NCBI GenBank assembly: GCA_949289625.1
Contig: CASEPH010000465.1
Location: 1-5,230, forward strand
Source of the DNA: an uncultured Clostridia bacterium
GTDB lineage: Bacteria > Bacillota_A > Clostridia > Oscillospirales > Oscillospiraceae
Reading direction: 5' to 3'
DNA: 5,230 nt
Shown here piece by piece: positions 1-5,230 of this stretch (the stretch's first letter is position 1; every line of letters begins with the position of its first letter). A model generated the notes under the pieces. That model was given only the letters and a program-made list of their open reading frames with translations. It made no database searches and was not told where the DNA came from. Position numbers and translations under genes: made by a program.

Positions 1-172
1 CGAGCAGAACGCCAACATGGCGCTGAAGATCGCGGACCTGGCCTATGTGCTGGAGACGGGGCGGATCACCATGTCCGGCACCGGCGCGGAGCTGCTGGCC
101 AACGAGAAGGTCAAGGAGGCCTATCTCGGCAAGCACCGATATGATACAGGTTTCCAGCTACACCATCAATAG
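1..172 (+). CDS. livF: LivF-like branched-chain amino acid ABC transporter ATPase, 3' end only
   Basis: The frame that begins at base 2 gives EQNANMALKIADLAYVLETG, then GRITMSGTGAELLANEKVKEAYLG, and stops at TAG 170-172. The EQN..ALKIADRAYVLE.G segment followed by a G..LL....V..AYLG end is the hallmark of LivF, one of two cytoplasmic ATPases that drive uptake of leucine, isoleucine and valine through LivH/LivM with binding protein LivK. This is the segment just after the Walker B and H-loop region; those motifs lie upstream of the window. The family normally stops within one to three residues of AYLG. Here the frame runs on for KHRYDTGFQLHHQ, a tail I do not recognise. Codon use is GC-rich up to about base 137 and then turns AT-richer, so the tail may be foreign DNA fused at an insertion junction. 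The family call is firm; the tail interpretation is inference. Confidence 0.85.
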   Translation, partial: EQNANMALKIADLAYVLETGRITMSGTGAELLANEKVKEAYLGKHRYDTGFQLHHQ

Positions 173-304
173 GAACTGCCTCGCTCTGATTCCTAAGCAC
201 TGAAGAAAGTATGACTACCTTGATTTTCTGATAACAGTGTCTGTAGGCCCTGGCTTTTTCTTTTCCATGTGGTATGTTGTGTTGCTGAACGGGAAGCATG
301 TAAC

Positions 305-1284
305 ATGGTAAAGAAGTGGGCCAACGGAGAAGGCAACATCAGAAAAAGAAAAATGGCCGCTGGGAAGGGCACTACACTACAGGGGACAATCTGGAAACCG
401 GAAAGCCGATTTACAAAAACGTCCTGAGCCGCACCCGGGCAAAGACAACGGCCAACCGCAAAGCCGGCCATCGAGAAAATCAAGAGCATGGACGTCACCG
501 AATCAGAAAAGCACACGGTGGGTGCTGAGTGGACGAGTGGTTCGAAAACTACGCAAAGGTAAAAGTAAGACCGCCCTCCCGCCAGACTTACCAGAGATGC
601 ATCGACAACCATATTAAACCGAGTATCGGCAAAATTCCGTTGGAAAAACCTGCTCCTCTGGAGTTGCAGAATCTCTACAAGAAGCTGCTGGCTAGTGGGA
701 GGATTGATAGAGTCGAGAGCGAACATCAAGCCAAAGGTCTGAGCCCCAAAACGATGCGGAACATCTACAGGAATGTCGTCTCGGCAATGAAACTGGCAAA
801 GGCGCAGAGACTTATCGCTACAGATCCTACAGACGGAGGACCCTGCAGAATTGGAATATGAGGAGATGAAAACGTTGACTATCGAGCAGTTGACATCCTT
901 CCTGCGGAAAGCTAAAGAGAGCGGTGTATTCGAGATGCATTCTGGCAACCTGCTGTTGACGGAGAATACCATCCAAATCCTGAAAAAGTAGAAGAAAAAA
1001 GTCATCAGCACCCTCAGAGTGTCTCTCCACACTCACCAGTAGCCCCACCTCGCCGGACGGCATTCTGCATATGCTCCGCCAAAGGCTGAGCGGGCAGGAC
1101 GATTCCGTGACCTCTGGCGTACCTTTGCAACACGGGCCCTTTAGAACGGGGGGACATCAAGACGATGTCCGGTATGCTGGGCGCTACATCGCCGGGGTCA
1201 TCCTGGACGCCTACGCCAATGTCACCACAGTGGCACAAAAGATGTGACCAAGGCATGGAAAATGTTCTGGCCCCAGCCCTCTGA
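305..1284 (+). pseudogene. Tyrosine recombinase (phage/ICE-type integrase), heavily decayed
   Basis: A reading that hops frames rebuilds a Clostridia-type integrase. ATG 305 opens MVKKWANGEGNIRKRK, then one A is missing in the A-run near 350 and the frame moves to NGRWEGHYTTGDNLETGKPI (arm-type DNA-binding domain). An extra G near 466 and a change near 525 lead to DEWFENYAKVKV...QTYQRCIDNHIKPSIGKIPLE (core-binding, SAM-like domain) up to about 830, and another shift near 840 leads to LEYEEMKTLTIEQLTSFL. The ATGLRRGE box around 941-970 is broken by TGA. Roughly 100 codons of the catalytic domain are then missing. The end is recognisable from about 1050 (SPDGILHML) to TGA 1282-1284. The HDLRH box reads RDLWR (1106-1120), a TAG follows at 1142, and LGH reads LGA; the nucleophile tyrosine survives in LDAYANV (1212-1214). 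The gene cannot make an active recombinase. The start has only a weak GGGAAG upstream. The 132 bases between livF and this gene hold nothing else I recognise. Confidence 0.85.
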
Positions 1285-1314
1285 TCACAAATAACCTCCC
1301 CTAAAATTTGGAAA

Positions 1315-1351
1315 GCCCGGAGACGGAAACACCGCCTCCGGGCATGTTTTT
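1315..1351 (+). terminator. Rho-independent terminator after the integrase remnant
   Basis: The arms GCCCGGAGACGG (1315-1326) and CCGCCTCCGGGC (1332-1343) pair over 12 positions with one A/C mismatch around the loop AAACA. ATG and a run of five T follow (1347-1351). It lies 30 bases after the integrase stop, where that gene's own terminator would be expected. It is better preserved than the gene itself. Confidence 0.8.
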
Positions 1352-1428
1352 GCCCTGCGATAAACTAAAAACTGAAGGTTGTTCCATCTCATTCCGCTGA
1401 GATTTAGAAATTTGAGGCAGGGCCTGGG

Positions 1429-1614
1429 TCATTCCTTCGGAGAATGATCCTGTCGCAGTAAATTTTCACAATGGGTATTCAGTAGCGGGATGTCATGTCC
1501 TGCCACATCCCAGGTAATGGCATGATCGACTATGCCATAGCGATGGGCCACAATATTCTGCACCCAAGAGATAATCTCTATTCCTATCACTTCCACAGAC
1601 AACACCTGTACCAA
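1429..1614 (-). pseudogene. HepT-like (DUF86) toxin, C-terminal fragment
   Basis: On the minus strand a 61-codon frame contains VQNIVAHRYGIVDHAITWDV, then AGHDIPLLNTHCENLLRQD, and stops at TGA (1429-1431). This matches the C-terminal half of HepT-like proteins, whose usual form is RNILVHxYf.vD..ivWdiv.nDlP.L...ie.lL. HepT is the RNase-type toxin of the MntA/HepT (MNT/HEPN) toxin-antitoxin system and carries an RX4-6HXY active site. Here HRY is present (His at 1543-1545, Tyr at 1537-1539), but the motif arginine reads glutamine (CAG), a one-base change from CGG. Intact proteins are about 110-140 residues, so the N-terminal helices are missing; the frame opens only with a TTG that has no convincing ribosome site. 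No MntA nucleotidyltransferase lies beside it. I read it as a dead relic. The family call rests on pattern memory and not on a search. Confidence 0.6.
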
Positions 1615-1653
1615 CGAAAACTATTACAATATAAGCCCTGCTGCAACTTCATC

Positions 1654-2992
1654 TCCTTCATCACCGATGAGGATGTGCTGGCCACGGTACATACGGTGTA
1701 TATCATTGAAGGCGCTGCAAAAGATGCTCCCGTACAGTCCATTACAACCGACAAAACGCCATTGAACTTCGGCATCGTGGACACCGATTACACCTAGCCT
1801 ATGGCCCAGATGGTGACCATCACCAACACAGGCAACCAGAAGCTGATGGCGACTCCGCCCATCAGCACGAACTACATCGTCACGTCTAGTTCGGGGTTCA
1901 ACAGTGACTACGCCACACTGGAGGCAGGCGGAGCGACCACCTTCACCGTCTAGCCCATCGCGGGACTGACTGCAGGGACTTACGATGAGATGCTGACGAT
2001 CAGCGATGCCTATGGCACCAATACCGAGACGACCACCGTGGCCTTGTCCTTTATGGTCCAGTCCGCCGGCGGCGGGGGCAGGGTTCCGGCACCACCCGCC
2101 ACACCATCACTGCCGAGGCGGACCGGGGCGGGGCCATCAGCCCCTCCGGGCGGATCAGCGTCAGCCGGGGCAGCGACCAGACTCTCCGCATCACGGCGGA
2201 CGACGAGACCGCGGACGTGCAGGTGGACGGCGACAGCGTAGACGCGGCCAGCCGATACACCTTTGAGAACATTCGGACCAAATACACTGTTGAAGTGGTG
2301 TTTGAAAAGGACGAGGCGACGCCTAGCGTGGCTGATCCCGATGATAGCGGCGTGTCCGGCTGACTGAATACCCGCGACCACACAGTTTATCTCAATGGTT
2401 TAGCGGACGGTTCCTTCGGCCCTGACCGATAGATGACCCGGGGCAAGGCGGCACAGGTGTTCTGCAACCTGCTGCTGGAAAAGGGGGGCTGTCACCGCAG
2501 CCTTCTCAGACGTACTGGACGATGTGTGGTGCGCCCCGCCGTCAACACTCTGGCCTCCTTGGGTATCATCCAGGGTTACTCCGGCAGGATCTTCCGGCCC
2601 AACCAAAATATCACCCAGGCCGAGTTCGCGGTGATCGCTATGCGATTCACAGACGGGCACCGGCCGGGACCATCCGATTCTCCAATGTGGATGCGGACGA
2701 CTGGTTTTACACCCAGGTGACCGGCGTTGCCCAGTACGGCTGGATCGGCGGTTTCTCCGATGGCATGTTCCGGCCCTATGCTCTCATCACCCGGGAACAG
2801 GTGACCGCCATCATCAACCGGATGCTGGGCCGCAGCGCAGACCCAGTGCATGTGGACCGCCGTGTGGACGAGTTGCGGCAGTCCTCCGATGTGGAAGAGA
2901 CCTATTGGGCCTACTACGCCGTTATGGAGGCCACCAATGGCCTTAGCTACGATGAGGACAGCGGGACAGAGAGTTGGACTGGCCTCCGGTAA
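1654..2992 (+). pseudogene. Surface protein with Ig-like domain, InlB-type repeat and three SLH domains, decayed
   Basis: Four reading-frame pieces join into one surface-protein C-terminus. In order: an Ig-like repeat beginning SITTDKTPLNFG with VTITNTGN and LTAGTYDEMLTISD (about 1738-2058); a GGGG linker; a divergent InlB B-repeat-like domain, TITAEADRGGAISPSG to FENIRTKYTVEVVFEK (2103-2309); SLH 1 (DGSFGPDR.MTRGKAA, about 2364-2490); SLH 2 (VNTLASLGIIQGY...FRPNQNITQAEFAVIAM, about 2494-2650); SLH 3 (FSNVDADDWFYTQVTGVAQY...FRPYALITREQVTAIINRML, about 2670-2830); and the family-typical tail YWAYYAVMEATNG to TAA 2990-2992. SLH domains tether proteins to cell-wall polymers, so the ancestor was probably displayed outside the cell. 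In-frame stops are TAG 1795, TAG 1951, TGA 2361 and TAG 2430. Frame shifts lie near 2081, 2485, 2535 and 2659. Any signal peptide and N-terminus are missing; the left limit given is where similarity fades, not a start codon. Confidence 0.8.
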
Positions 2993-3002
2993 GGAGGCCA
3001 TG

Positions 3003-3031
3003 AGGGAAGGGGCTTTAGCCTCTCCCTTTTT
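3003..3031 (+). terminator. Rho-independent terminator after the SLH-protein gene
   Basis: The arms AGGGAAGGGGC (3003-3013) and GCCTCTCCCT (3018-3027) pair with one bulged A and one G-T wobble around the loop TTTA, and lead into TTTTT (3027-3031). It starts 11 bases after the TAA of the surface-protein gene, which supports that stop as the ancestral end of the gene. Confidence 0.75.
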
Positions 3032-3072
3032 GGTGGAGATTGTGGGGATAGGAAACCTGCCTGTTCGAGTAA

Positions 3073-3351
3073 ATACAAGCATCGCGGCCGGCTATACGAC
3101 GGCCGCAGTTCCAGGCAGAGGCCTGGACCCACTTTAGGTGTCCTACAGGTCGAGAGGCAGAGAGAAGAAAAGCTGCCCCTGTGTGCACTTGTAAGCCGTT
3201 GTGTGCCACTTTTCGGGAGGAGGCAGCAATTGTGACGATTGCCCCCTGCTCTTTTGAAGTGGTTTTGAACCTCGCTTCAGGATTTTGCGGGGGCGAAAGA
3301 AAAAGCGGCCGGCCATTTGTTTGGCAAGCAAAAAATATGCAGGTAAAGTGA
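3073..3351 (+). other. Unrecognised segment, open on both strands, no usable start
   Basis: Between the SLH terminator and the transposase remnant I recognise no gene. The plus strand is open from 3073 (just after a TAA) for 92 codons to TGA 3349-3351, with a Cys-rich middle (PVCTCKPLCATF) and a later stretch FCGGERKSGRPF. It has no ATG and no ribosome site. The minus strand is also open over 3143-3331, and its ATG reads MAGRFFFRPRKILKRG, again without a clear ribosome site. It could be a decayed gene, an interspersed repeat or the 3' flank of the IS110 element. I assign no function. Confidence 0.3.
3084..3106. repeat. Perfect GC-rich inverted repeat
   Basis: GCGGCCG (3084-3090) and CGGCCGC (3100-3106) are exact reverse complements separated by the nine bases GCTATACGA. 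No T-run follows on either strand, so it is not a classical terminator. A second small hairpin, CCAGGC/GCCTGG with a four-base loop, lies at 3111-3126. Both sit in the gene-free stretch after the SLH terminator. The role is unknown. Confidence 0.5.
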
Positions 3352-4543
3352 ATGCTTGTGAGATGAAAAATAGTGCAGAAAGCTGGGGCCGTTTTGAGTG
3401 GACCTGGACAGAGGCAATGACATTCCGTTACGCAACAACAGGCATATTGTCAGATAGCTAATGATGCTTATGTAGCGCAGTCCTTCAGCGGCTTTCTTCT
3501 CGTAATGTGCCTTGAACATGAGATCGCGCTGAATAGCATCCACAGAAGCCGTCCAGACTGCTCTGTGCAAATAGGGTGAGCCTCGCTTGGACATATGGAC
3601 ATGTATGCCCACAAACGCAATGGATTGGTTTACAGCCGGGACTACGTCCATGTACGCCGCCAGCTTGTCGGCAGAGGAAAATCGGGAGATATCACCAATC
3701 TCGCTTAGGGTCGTAGCTGTAATGATGGCTCCTATCCCAGGGATCGTGGTCAACATGGTATCGAACTGTTGGAGCGACGCTCCAATCTGCGCCTCCAGCG
3801 CACCGCATTTTTCTTGCAGCGTATGGATTTGCTCCAGCATTAAAAGAATCAGTGTCGAGTAAGCTCCCTCGCAGTCTGCAATGCCAAAACTGTTCCGGGC
3901 CAACGCGTTCATCTCCTGGGCTTTCCATTCTCCAAAGTGGACATTGCTACTTGCCCAAAGACTCTCTGTCAACTTGGACAGATTGGCATTGGCAAGATTT
4001 TACGGCGTGGGATATTTGTTGAGTACTACTAGAGAGGATTTACAGAAAAAGGAGTCAAACTGTATCTCGTCCTCTGGAAAGACACGGTCCAGGAACACAG
4101 CCGCCTTTCTTTTCAAGTCGCTGGTAAAATCCATGAGGTAAGACCGGTTGTGGCATAACGCTTTAAGTGCCAACAGTTTTTCTTGCAAAACATTGCTGGC
4201 TACGTAACGGTCAAAGCGAATGACCTCCGCAATAACTAAAGAGTTTTTTCTGTCGGTTTTTGATTTGCGGAGAACCATCTCCCGCGTAGTATGTGCTTGA
4301 AACGGCCCGCTAACCATCTTTCTTGAGACGGGTATGCAGAACCAGTCAATAGTGAGCGGTAGACACCATAGCAAAGGTGAACTGACTCTTTAGGTTGGTA
4401 AGTTTCTCATGCCGCCCCATCATGTGGCTGTATTCAGTACAGGTATTGGAAATGCGAAATCCTTTGCACACCACCTGCCCCGCTAAGGCAATGACAGTGA
4501 CCTCATGATTCCGCTTGGTTACATTGATCCCGACGATAAACAT
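3277..4543 (-). pseudogene. IS110-family transposase (DEDD recombinase), inactivated
   Basis: ATG 4543-4541 opens MFIVGINVTKRNHEVTVIAL, the IS110 N-terminus. IS110 enzymes use a RuvC-like DEDD site plus a serine in the C-terminal Tnp domain, guided by a bridge RNA. Here the first Asp of GIDVxK is Asn (GIN). The Glu of AMEATGHYW is Val (AMVSTAHY), and the next Trp is TGA (4346-4348). A deletion with frameshift follows. KTDxxDS reads KTDRKNS, keeping only one of the last two Asp. A TAA lies at 4000-4002 after NKYPTP. Further on the frame is good: FGEWKAQEMNALARNSFGIA, a coiled-coil-like helix around LEQIHTLQEKCGALEAQI, then TIPGIGAIITATTLSEIGDI and MSKRGSPYLHRAVWTAS of the Transposase_20 domain. 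The QSG motif, where I believe the serine nucleophile lies, reads QSI. Family likeness fades near 3457; from there to TGA at 3277 the frame is open but unlike the family, so the true end is eroded or replaced. Confidence 0.88.
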
Positions 4544-4552
4544 ACCACCACA

Positions 4553-4557
4553 TCCTC
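4553..4557 (-). promoter_or_regulatory. Ribosome binding site of the IS110 transposase
   Basis: GAGGA on the minus strand lies nine bases before the ATG at 4543-4541, which supports that start. The site sits inside the eight-base sequence TTTGAGGA, whose exact complement occurs at 4732-4739 at the far end of the leader, so a long leader transcript could pair with it and hide it. Confidence 0.65.
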
Positions 4558-4568
4558 AAATTATAGTG

Positions 4569-4734
4569 ACAGGCAACCCCCGTGTTTCTTACAAGTCATA
4601 CCCTGCTTCGACATCGGCGGAGGACAAGTGTTCTAGCATCCAGATCATAAATGAAATCTTGTAAGAGCGAGGCTGCACGCTGCTTAAAGCGCGGATATAC
4701 TGCAAGTAGAAAAGAAATGGCCCTCTGCCTGTTT
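4569..4734 (-). ncRNA. Candidate IS110 bridge-RNA relic in the transposase leader
   Basis: Read on the minus strand, the non-coding leader holds nested complementarity. The outer pair ACAGGCA/TGCCTGT (plus-strand sites 4569-4575 and 4726-4732) joins the two ends. Inside are a hairpin with a six-pair stem and loop TTAAGC (4676-4693) and a nine-pair stem TCTTACAAG/CTTGTAAGA (4587-4595 with 4658-4666) that closes a 62-base loop. A transcript starting about seven bases past the extended -10 at 4741-4749 would begin near 4734, close to the outer stem, giving an RNA of about 165-180 bases. Bridge RNAs of the IS110 group come from this place, have about this length (the IS621 one is 177 nt) and have stem-closed guide loops. 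I cannot assign target or donor guides because the element ends are unknown, and point mutations may have damaged them. Confidence 0.45.
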
Positions 4735-4740
4735 GAGGAG

Positions 4741-4749
4741 ATTATATCA
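4741..4749 (-). promoter_or_regulatory. Extended -10 promoter, leftward, into the IS110 leader
   Basis: The minus strand reads TGATATAAT: a perfect TATAAT (4741-4746) with the TG of an extended -10 one base upstream. A -35 box is poor: TCAACG at 16 bases matches TTGACA at only three positions. An extended -10 can work without one. Predicted start is near 4734. Confidence 0.5.
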
Positions 4750-4861
4750 TCACCAAACCGGGCGTTGATACCAAGGCTTCTAGCCTAAGCGGTTGCTTCT
4801 TCAATAATAGTTGCCTCGTTCTAAGACCATCGGGCTCACACCGTGGGATGTCGTGGCGCTG

Positions 4862-4872
4862 AAAAGGAGGTG
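4862..4872 (+). promoter_or_regulatory. Strong ribosome binding site before an ATA codon
   Basis: AAAAGGAGGTG is a near-perfect match to the 16S 3' end. Its GGAGG ends eight bases before ATA 4879-4881, exactly where a start codon would lie. No ATG, GTG or TTG occurs at a fitting distance. Confidence 0.6.
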
Positions 4873-4878
4873 GGCACC

Positions 4879-4956
4879 ATAGCGAAGAAACGGGTCAGCA
4901 ATGAGAGAAACTGTAAAAAAGATGACTGCAGAGAAGAACGCAGTGCCGCCGGATAA
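4879..4956 (+). pseudogene. Possible small 25-codon gene with ATA in place of ATG
   Basis: The frame after the strong ribosome site reads (M)AKKRVSNERNCKKDDC, then REERSAAG, and stops at TAA 4954-4956. It is short, very hydrophilic and basic at its start, with two cysteines six residues apart. The MAKK opening and the spacing to AAGGAGG make it look like a real small gene whose ATG became ATA by one transition. ATA is a rare and inefficient start in bacteria, so it may be silenced or weakly translated. It resembles in style short N/K/C-rich proteins common in Clostridia, but I do not recognise a family. The 110 bases before it, between the IS110 leader and the ribosome site, show no gene and no clear promoter. 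Alternatively the ribosome site is a relic of a gene that was cut away. Confidence 0.4.
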
Positions 4957-5043
4957 GCTCCGGAGACGGAAAAGACAGCCGGCCTGGCGAGAGCGGGGCC
5001 CCCAAAAAAACGAAGGGTACCTGCCGCCCCCAGCTGCGGGGCG

Positions 5044-5055
5044 CCTCCGCGGAGG
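5044..5055. repeat. 12-base perfect palindrome
   Basis: CCTCCGCGGAGG is a perfect palindrome in the GC-rich, gene-free stretch 4957-5091. No function is implied; such palindromes are common in GC-rich spacers. I see no other feature in that stretch. Confidence 0.35.
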
Positions 5056-5091
5056 AGCGTTTCGAGCGCGCATCCGGCAGGGCTGTTTTAA

Positions 5092-5128
5092 CAAAAGGGC
5101 GGCGGCGCTTTGGGAAAAGCGCCGCCGC
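5092..5128 (-). terminator. Strong terminator of the minus-strand gene at the window end
   Basis: The arms GCGGCGGCGCTTT (5099-5111) and AAAGCGCCGCCGC (5116-5128) pair perfectly over 13 bases around a four-base loop. On the minus strand the stem is followed by CCTTTTG (from 5098 down), a short T-run; on the plus strand it is followed by GGAGTG, without T. It therefore best serves the leftward gene that ends at 5149, 21 bases upstream. Confidence 0.8.
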
Positions 5129-5148
5129 GGAGTGTGTGTTGGAAATGT

Positions 5149-5230
5149 TCAGTATTTGCAGGGGGTGGGAGTTTCAATGTGGATATGGTGGCCGCTGTAA
5201 TTGCCGGGGATCTTCTCCACCTGGAACTTG
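5149..5230 (-). CDS. Unrecognised protein, C-terminal 26 residues
   Basis: From the window edge the minus strand reads KFQVEKIPGNYSGHHIHIET, then PTPCKY, and stops at TGA (5149-5151). The HHIHIE segment looks like the alternating pattern of a beta strand and could contribute metal or active-site histidines, but this is speculation. The stop lies 21 bases before a strong terminator, and the codons are GC-rich with C/G at third positions, so I take it as the intact end of a real gene that begins outside the window. I do not recognise the family. It runs towards the small frame at 4879-4956 (convergent). Confidence 0.65.
   Translation of the reverse strand, partial: KFQVEKIPGNYSGHHIHIETPTPCKY

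Larger units (their letters stand above)
3277..4750 (-). mobile_element. IS110-family insertion sequence remnant
   Basis: The element consists of a minus-strand IS110 transposase relic and, upstream of it (plus-strand right side), a non-coding leader of about 200 bases with promoter and RNA-like folding. This order, leader then transposase, matches the IS110 group; the IS1111 group carries its bridge RNA downstream of the transposase. IS110 elements have no terminal inverted repeats and usually make no target duplication, so neither end can be placed from one copy; the limits given are approximate. The recombinase gene is dead, so any movement would need another copy to act in trans. Confidence 0.7.

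Noticed and set aside
111..299. 62-codon minus-strand frame across the livF end and the spacer
   Set aside because: It overlaps the livF end in antisense, has no clear ribosome site and no recognisable family.
193..1032. A 279-codon open frame on the minus strand, the longest in the window
   Set aside because: It lies antisense to the integrase remnant, whose protein similarity is clear on the plus strand; its own translation is Ser/Phe/Cys-rich and unlike any family I know, and it has no ribosome site.
2010..2381. Minus-strand frames of 110-123 codons
   Set aside because: They are shadows of the GC-rich InlB-type repeat region of the surface protein.
1795..2432. TAG recoded as glutamine, as in some phages
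   Set aside because: A TGA and four frameshifts interrupt the same gene, other genes nearby are equally broken, and TAG is used as the apparent stop of the livF frame; decay explains it better.
2576..3082. 168-codon minus-strand frame
   Set aside because: It is antisense to SLH domains 2-3 and runs through the terminator at 3003-3031; no family likeness.
3143..3319. Minus-strand MAGRFFFRPRK resembling the start of ribosomal protein S18
   Set aside because: The likeness ends after the first few basic residues; the Cys-containing and RRYISERGKI-type core of S18 is absent.
4801..5200. Overlapping frames of 97-99 codons on both strands
   Set aside because: Compositional frames in GC-rich spacer DNA (Arg/Pro/Gly-rich), one of which crosses the 5092-5128 terminator; no ribosome site or family likeness.
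1..5230. CRISPR arrays, tRNA or rRNA genes
   Set aside because: I found no regularly spaced direct repeats and no cloverleaf or rRNA-like sequence when reading both strands.

Overview
The window looks like a stretch of chromosome from a GC-rich anaerobic Firmicute of the Clostridia, most likely an Oscillospiraceae-type gut bacterium (Flavonifractor/Oscillibacter-like). This is inferred from protein style (LivF end, SLH surface protein with an InlB-type repeat, integrase and IS110 types), from strong AAGGAGG ribosome sites and from GC-rich codon use. No marker gene fixes the taxon.

Layout. 1-172: the 3' end of livF (branched-chain amino acid ABC transporter ATPase), with an atypical tail that may mark an insertion junction. 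305-1284: a wrecked tyrosine-recombinase (integrase) gene, followed by a good terminator (1315-1351). 1429-1614, minus strand: the C-terminal half of a HepT-like (DUF86) toxin, without its MntA partner. About 1654-2992: a decayed cell-surface protein gene (Ig-like domain, InlB-type repeat, three SLH domains) with four stops and four frameshifts, followed by a terminator (3003-3031). 3033-3276: no recognisable gene, but an inverted repeat and a segment open on both strands. 3277-4543, minus strand: a decayed IS110-family transposase that has lost three of its four DEDD residues. 4553-4749: its upstream leader, with an extended -10 promoter and nested inverted repeats that fit a relic of an IS110 bridge RNA. 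4879-4956: a possible 25-codon gene with an excellent ribosome site but an ATA where ATG is expected. 5092-5128: a strong terminator for a minus-strand gene whose last 26 codons (5149-5229) close the window.

Taken together, a roughly 4.6-kb graveyard of accessory DNA (integrase, toxin fragment, surface protein, insertion sequence) lies between two apparently intact housekeeping-type gene ends. Nothing here forms a working pathway. The most interesting structure is the leader of the dead IS110 element, where RNA-like folding survives although the protein is broken.
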